64,000 nt of DNA from Apium graveolens (Eukaryota; Streptophyta; Magnoliopsida; Apiales; Apiaceae): NCBI RefSeq assembly GCF_009905375.1, contig NC_133657.1:69064907-69128906 (forward strand). Direction: 5' to 3'. Under the pieces are notes generated by a model. The model had not been told where the DNA came from. It saw only the letters and a program-made list of their open reading frames with translations, and made no database searches. Shown here piece by piece: positions 60,507-64,000 of this stretch; the first letter of the stretch is position 1; every line of letters starts with the position of its first letter. The position numbers were made by a program, and so were the translations under genes.

Positions 60507-61301
60507 TTATGATTTTCCAGCAGAATAACCAACAAATATTCCTTCATCAGCCTTTGCATCAAACTTCCCTTTGTGATCATATTGATTCCTTAAGATGTAA
60601 CATTTACAACCAAAGACATGCAGAAAGTTTAAAGTTGGTTTTCTTCTCATGAATAATTGATAGGGAGTCATGCCTTTTTCCTGATTGATTAGAGAAATAT
60701 TCTGAGTGTAACATGCACAGTTAACAGCCTCAGCCCAAAAGTAAGTTGGGAGTTTTGACTCTTCAAGCATTGTCCTTGCAGCTTCAATTAGTGATCTGTT
60801 CTTCCTTTCCAGCACACCATTTTGTTGTGGGGTCCTTGGAGCTGAGAACTCATGCATGATCCAATTTTCTTCACAGAACAACTTCATGGTTGAATTCTTG
60901 AACTCAGTTCCATTGTCACTCCTAATATTCCTTACTTTGAAATCAGGATGATTGATGACTTGCTTGATATGTATGATAATGATTTCACTAGCTTCATCCT
61001 TTGATCCAAGAAAATAAACCCATGAAAACTTTGAGAAATCATCTACAATCACTAGGCAATATCTTTTCCTTGAAATTGATAATACATTGACTGGTCCAAA
61101 GAGATCCATGTGTAGCAGTTGTAATGGTTCATCAATTGCAGATTCAAGCTTCTTACTGAATGATACTTTCTTTTGCTTTCCTTTCTGACAAGCATCACAC
61201 AGTCCATCCCTTGTGAATTCTACTAGAGGCATTCCTCTAACTAAGTCCTTTTTGACTAGATCATTCATTTTCTTGAAATTCAAATGGGACAGCTTCTTGT
61301 G
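60507..61301 (-). pseudogene. RE-F integrase
   Basis: Follows the TAG at 61302-61304. The zinc-binding part (HKKLSHLNFKKM, CDACQKGKQK) and the DDE core are intact: LHMDLFGPVNV, VIVDDFSKFSWVYF, IRSDNGTEF and QNGVLERKNRSLIEAA. The GKF linker leads to GIFVGYSAGKS, where TAA replaces the usual codon. It would insert the element DNA into the genome if it were made as part of the polyprotein. Confidence 0.9.
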
Positions 61302-61720
61302 CTATAGCCAACTTTCAACTGAGCTTGCTTTGCTGAGAAGACAAGTAATAGATTCTGCATCTGTAGAGTTGAAGTCAGCTAAGTACACATTCCCTTTTCT
61401 AACTCCAGTTAGAAGCACTTTATTGTCCTTCTTACTTGTGACAATACAGGCTTCAGAATTGAAGGAAACAGTATTCCCTCTGTCACATAGTTGACTGATG
61501 CTCAATAAGTTGTGTTTGAGACCATCAACCAATGCAACTTCATCAATGATGACATTTTCTTTTGAAATCAAGCCATATCCCATAGTGAATCCTTTGCTGT
61601 CATCTCCAAAGGTTATGCTAGGGCCAGCTCTCTCCTTAAACTCTGTGAGCAGGGTGAAATCTCCTGTCATATGTCTTGAACAGCCACTATCCAAGTACCA
61701 TAGATTCCTTCTTTTTCCCT
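61302..61720 (-). pseudogene. RE-F protease
   Basis: The active site is YLDSGCSRHMTGD. It is followed by ITFGDDSKGFTMGYGLI and VDGLKHNLLSISQLCDRG, the usual copia blocks. The amber at 61302-61304 stands where a tryptophan codon precedes HKKLSHLN in related elements. Upstream the frame is offset by one from gag; a CAG/G at 61719-61720 on the minus strand, after a TGATTTTGTTGTG stretch, could be a splice acceptor. Confidence 0.88.
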
Positions 61721-61737
61721 GCACACAACAAAATCAA

Positions 61738-64000
61738 TCAAGTTGATTTTGGTACCCAAGTTTCCTTGGGTCCAGCCTTGTTAGTCTTTTTCCTAGACTT
61801 CATTCCTCCTGCATCTTTTGACTTAGGTAACTTTGGGTCAACCTTGATCTCAGATGTGGTTGGTTGAAGTGTAGGGTTAGTCACAGAATCATTTAGCACA
61901 TTTGATTGAATTTGATAAGGCATAGATTGTGCAAACATGTTATTCCACATAGGCATATTGTATGGCATTTGAGGCATACTAAATGTAGTAAAATAAGGAT
62001 TATTAATATATGGCATGTTTGCAAAATATGCATGGGGATTCTGATGAGACATAACAGGCATATCATGCAGAGGTGATATAGACATGTTAGGCATGGAGGG
62101 ATTTGAAAGCATGGGAGCATTTTTAACAGATTTGCAATTATCAGATAAGTGATTAACACTTTTACAATGTACACAGCTTTTTCTAGGAGCATACCTATCA
62201 GGTGTGTAATTGTTATATTTATCAATCCCTACCTTCCTATTTCTTTTAGATTTTCTTTTAGTTTCCTTCTTATCCTCAACCAACTTAAGCCTATTTTTCA
62301 GCTGATCTAAAGTCATGTGTCCTATATTCACCTTGCTGGCATCTTTGGATGTGCTAGCTCCTTCTTTGACAAAGTTCTTGAAAGTTGAATCATCCTTCTT
62401 ATTAAGATTTTTATTTTTAAAATTACTTTCCTGTTTTAATTGATGAGCCTTCAACGGATGCTCTTTTTCTTCCTTCAACTGATAACTTTCATCATCCGTT
62501 GATTCCACATCCGTTGACAATCCATCAATTAATTCCAACTCCTTTTTGTTTTTCTTCCAGGCATCCTCACAGAATGATTCAATTCCCTGAACCTTGGCAA
62601 TCTGAACACTAACATCCCTAGATGTTTTCCAGGCCTTGATTACCTCTTGCTCACTTTCTAACTGTTTAGAAAGAATTTCTACTTTCTTAACAGCTTCTTC
62701 TAGTTCACTCTCAACAATCAAGCATTTAAGTTTAATCTTTTCAAGCTCAATTACCTGATCCTCTAACACAGCATTCCTATCACTTAAAAACACATTATTC
62801 TCTTTGATCCTAGTGTTTTCTTTAGCTAGTGATTTAAGGGAAACATGCAAATGATATAATTCATTGGACATATCATTTATGGCTTCATTGCATTCATTTT
62901 TAGAAAGCTGAGAGAGATCAGTAGTAATTACCTGGTTGCTTGATGAACTAGTTTCATTTTCATCAGAATTAGCCATCAGGGCTAGGTTGACATATTCCAT
63001 ATCATCATCTTCATTGACTCCATCTGCTGCCCAATCATCTTGAGTGAGTAAAGCTTTTTCCTTTTGTTTGAGCAAATCAAAATACTTCTTTTTGTAATCA
63101 ACTTGCTCAAATTTCTTCTTATCAGAGGTTGGCTTCCTACACTCACTTGCAAAGTGTCCATTAATGCCACAGTTATAACATTTGAACTTGGATTTGTCCA
63201 CCATGATTTTGTTTGGCTTAGTGAATTTTGTATTTTTCCTGAACTTCATCTTTGCAAACCTCCTGGACAGAAAAGCCAGATGTTCATCAACATCATCAGA
63301 GTCATCCTGACTGGAATTATTTTCATCCTCAGCTACTTGCTCTTTACCCTTGCTTGATTCTGATTTGCTTGTGCCAATTTTGAGACTTGGCATTGTCTTC
63401 TCCTCATTCCTGGCTCCAACCTTCTCACTGTCAGCTACAAGTGCAACTGATCCTCCTTTTCTCTTTCCTTTTTCCAACAGCTCATCTTGCTCCATCTCAA
63501 GTTCATATGTCTTCAAAATTCCATATAATCTTTCAAGTGTGAAGTCCTTATAATCTTGAGAATTTCTTAGAGAAACAGTCATAGGCTTCCATTCCTTTGG
63601 TAGAGACCTTAGAAATTTTAAATTGGAGTCCTTGACTTGGTACATTCTACCATACAGCTTCAATCCATTCAACAGTTTCTGAAATCTGTTGAAGGTATCA
63701 TTCAATGATTCTCCTTCTTCAAAATGAAAATATTCATACTGTTGAATGAGAAGCTGCATTTTGTTTTCTCTAACTTGCTCAGTGCCTTCACAAATAAGTT
63801 GCACAGTATCCCAAATTTCCTTAGCAGTTTGGCTGTTAATGACATTGTCAAACATATCTTGATCCAGGCCATTAAACAGAATGTTCATGGCTTTCTTGTC
63901 CTTGTGAACCTCTTCAATATCTTCAACAGTCCATTCTGCTTTTGGCTTGGGAATAGACTGTCCAACAGCAACTGTTGCAGTAGCAGCTGTGGCCACCTTG
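61738..64000 (-). pseudogene. RE-F gag (N-terminus outside window)
   Basis: The frame is open to the window edge; an ATG at 63996 is internal, since the usual gag start lies further upstream. Visible residues 25-170 are the UBN2-type capsid domain (KKAMNILFNGLDQDMFDNV, EIWDTVQLICEGTEQV, QQYEYFHFEEGESLNDTFNR). Zinc knuckle one is CYNCGINGHFASEC (residues 273-286). A long coiled coil spans about 375-480. Three exact ATCCGTTG/CAACGGAT words (62452, 62494, 62509) fall at residues about 490-515. Knuckle two is CVHCKSVNHLSDNC (608-621), then a Met/Pro/Asn-rich tail to the stop at 61738. There is no lesion in 752 codons. Confidence 0.9.

Larger units (their letters stand above)
41113..64000 (-). mobile_element. 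RE-F: SIRE/Maximus-like Ty1/copia element with long env-like frame, split by RE-G
   Basis: On the minus strand the order is gag, protease, integrase, reverse transcriptase, RNase H, a roughly 4.5 kb env-like frame, polypurine tract and 3' LTR. Its 5' LTR and gag start lie beyond 64000. RE-G interrupts it at 48011-58903. Lesions are few: stops at the gag end, in pol and in the env-like frame, and a one-base loss near 59583. The left flank ACTAT (41108-41112) should be its target duplication. It carries the ATCCGTTG word throughout. Confidence 0.93.

Overview
The window is plant nuclear DNA, most likely from a dicot with a large repeat-rich genome. The species cannot be read from the sequence; an asterid such as an Apiaceae member is only a guess. 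I see no host gene, tRNA or rRNA. The whole 64 kb is explained by seven LTR retrotransposons inserted into one another. I call them RE-A to RE-G in order of nesting. Four are Ty1/copia-type (RE-A, B, E, F) and three are Ty3/gypsy-type (RE-C, D, G). Gag-pol is broken by stops, frameshifts or deletions in every element.

Layout. The base is RE-A, a SIRE/Maximus-like copia element on + whose 3' half is at 35143-39326; its 5' half must lie left of the window. RE-B, a copia element on +, sits in the gag of RE-A and spans 1-35142, with its 5' LTR start off the left edge. RE-C, a gypsy element on - with 4.4 kb LTRs, lies at 2873-30859 and splits the GAG-pre-integrase region of RE-B (target duplication TACTT). 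RE-D, a same-family gypsy element on +, lies at 15745-29414 inside the 5' LTR of RE-C (duplication CGGTC). RE-E, a SIRE-like copia element on +, starts at 39327 inside the 3' env-like region of RE-A and is visible to 41112. RE-F, a SIRE-like copia element on -, lies in the gag of RE-E and runs from 41113 past the right edge. RE-G, a gypsy chromovirus on -, lies at 48011-58903 and splits the reverse transcriptase/RNase H region of RE-F (duplication TATCT). The host reading frames of RE-B and RE-F resume in phase on the far side of the RE-C and RE-G insertions, which confirms the nesting.

How the parts work together. Intact elements of these kinds use the LTR promoter to make an RNA, prime reverse transcription from initiator Met-tRNA (TGGTATCAGAGC-type sites are visible in RE-B, C, D, E and G) and integrate with gag-pol products. 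RE-C and RE-D share an internal region that has lost most of gag-pol, yet the two LTRs of RE-D differ at only about two bases plus one AT step. RE-D is therefore recent and must have been mobilised by another element's proteins. RE-D also lies opposite to RE-C inside its LTR, creating a large inverted repeat that could give hairpin RNA.

Most unusual signals: an eight-base word (ATCCGTTG/CAACGGAT) scattered 28 times through coding and non-coding parts of RE-F; an analogous TCCTGA word in RE-A; a roughly 1.5-thousand-codon env-like frame in RE-F interrupted only by three in-phase stops; splice-acceptor-like sites at the gag/protease junction of RE-A and RE-F; and a 120-residue open frame with its own TATA box inside the otherwise broken RE-A.
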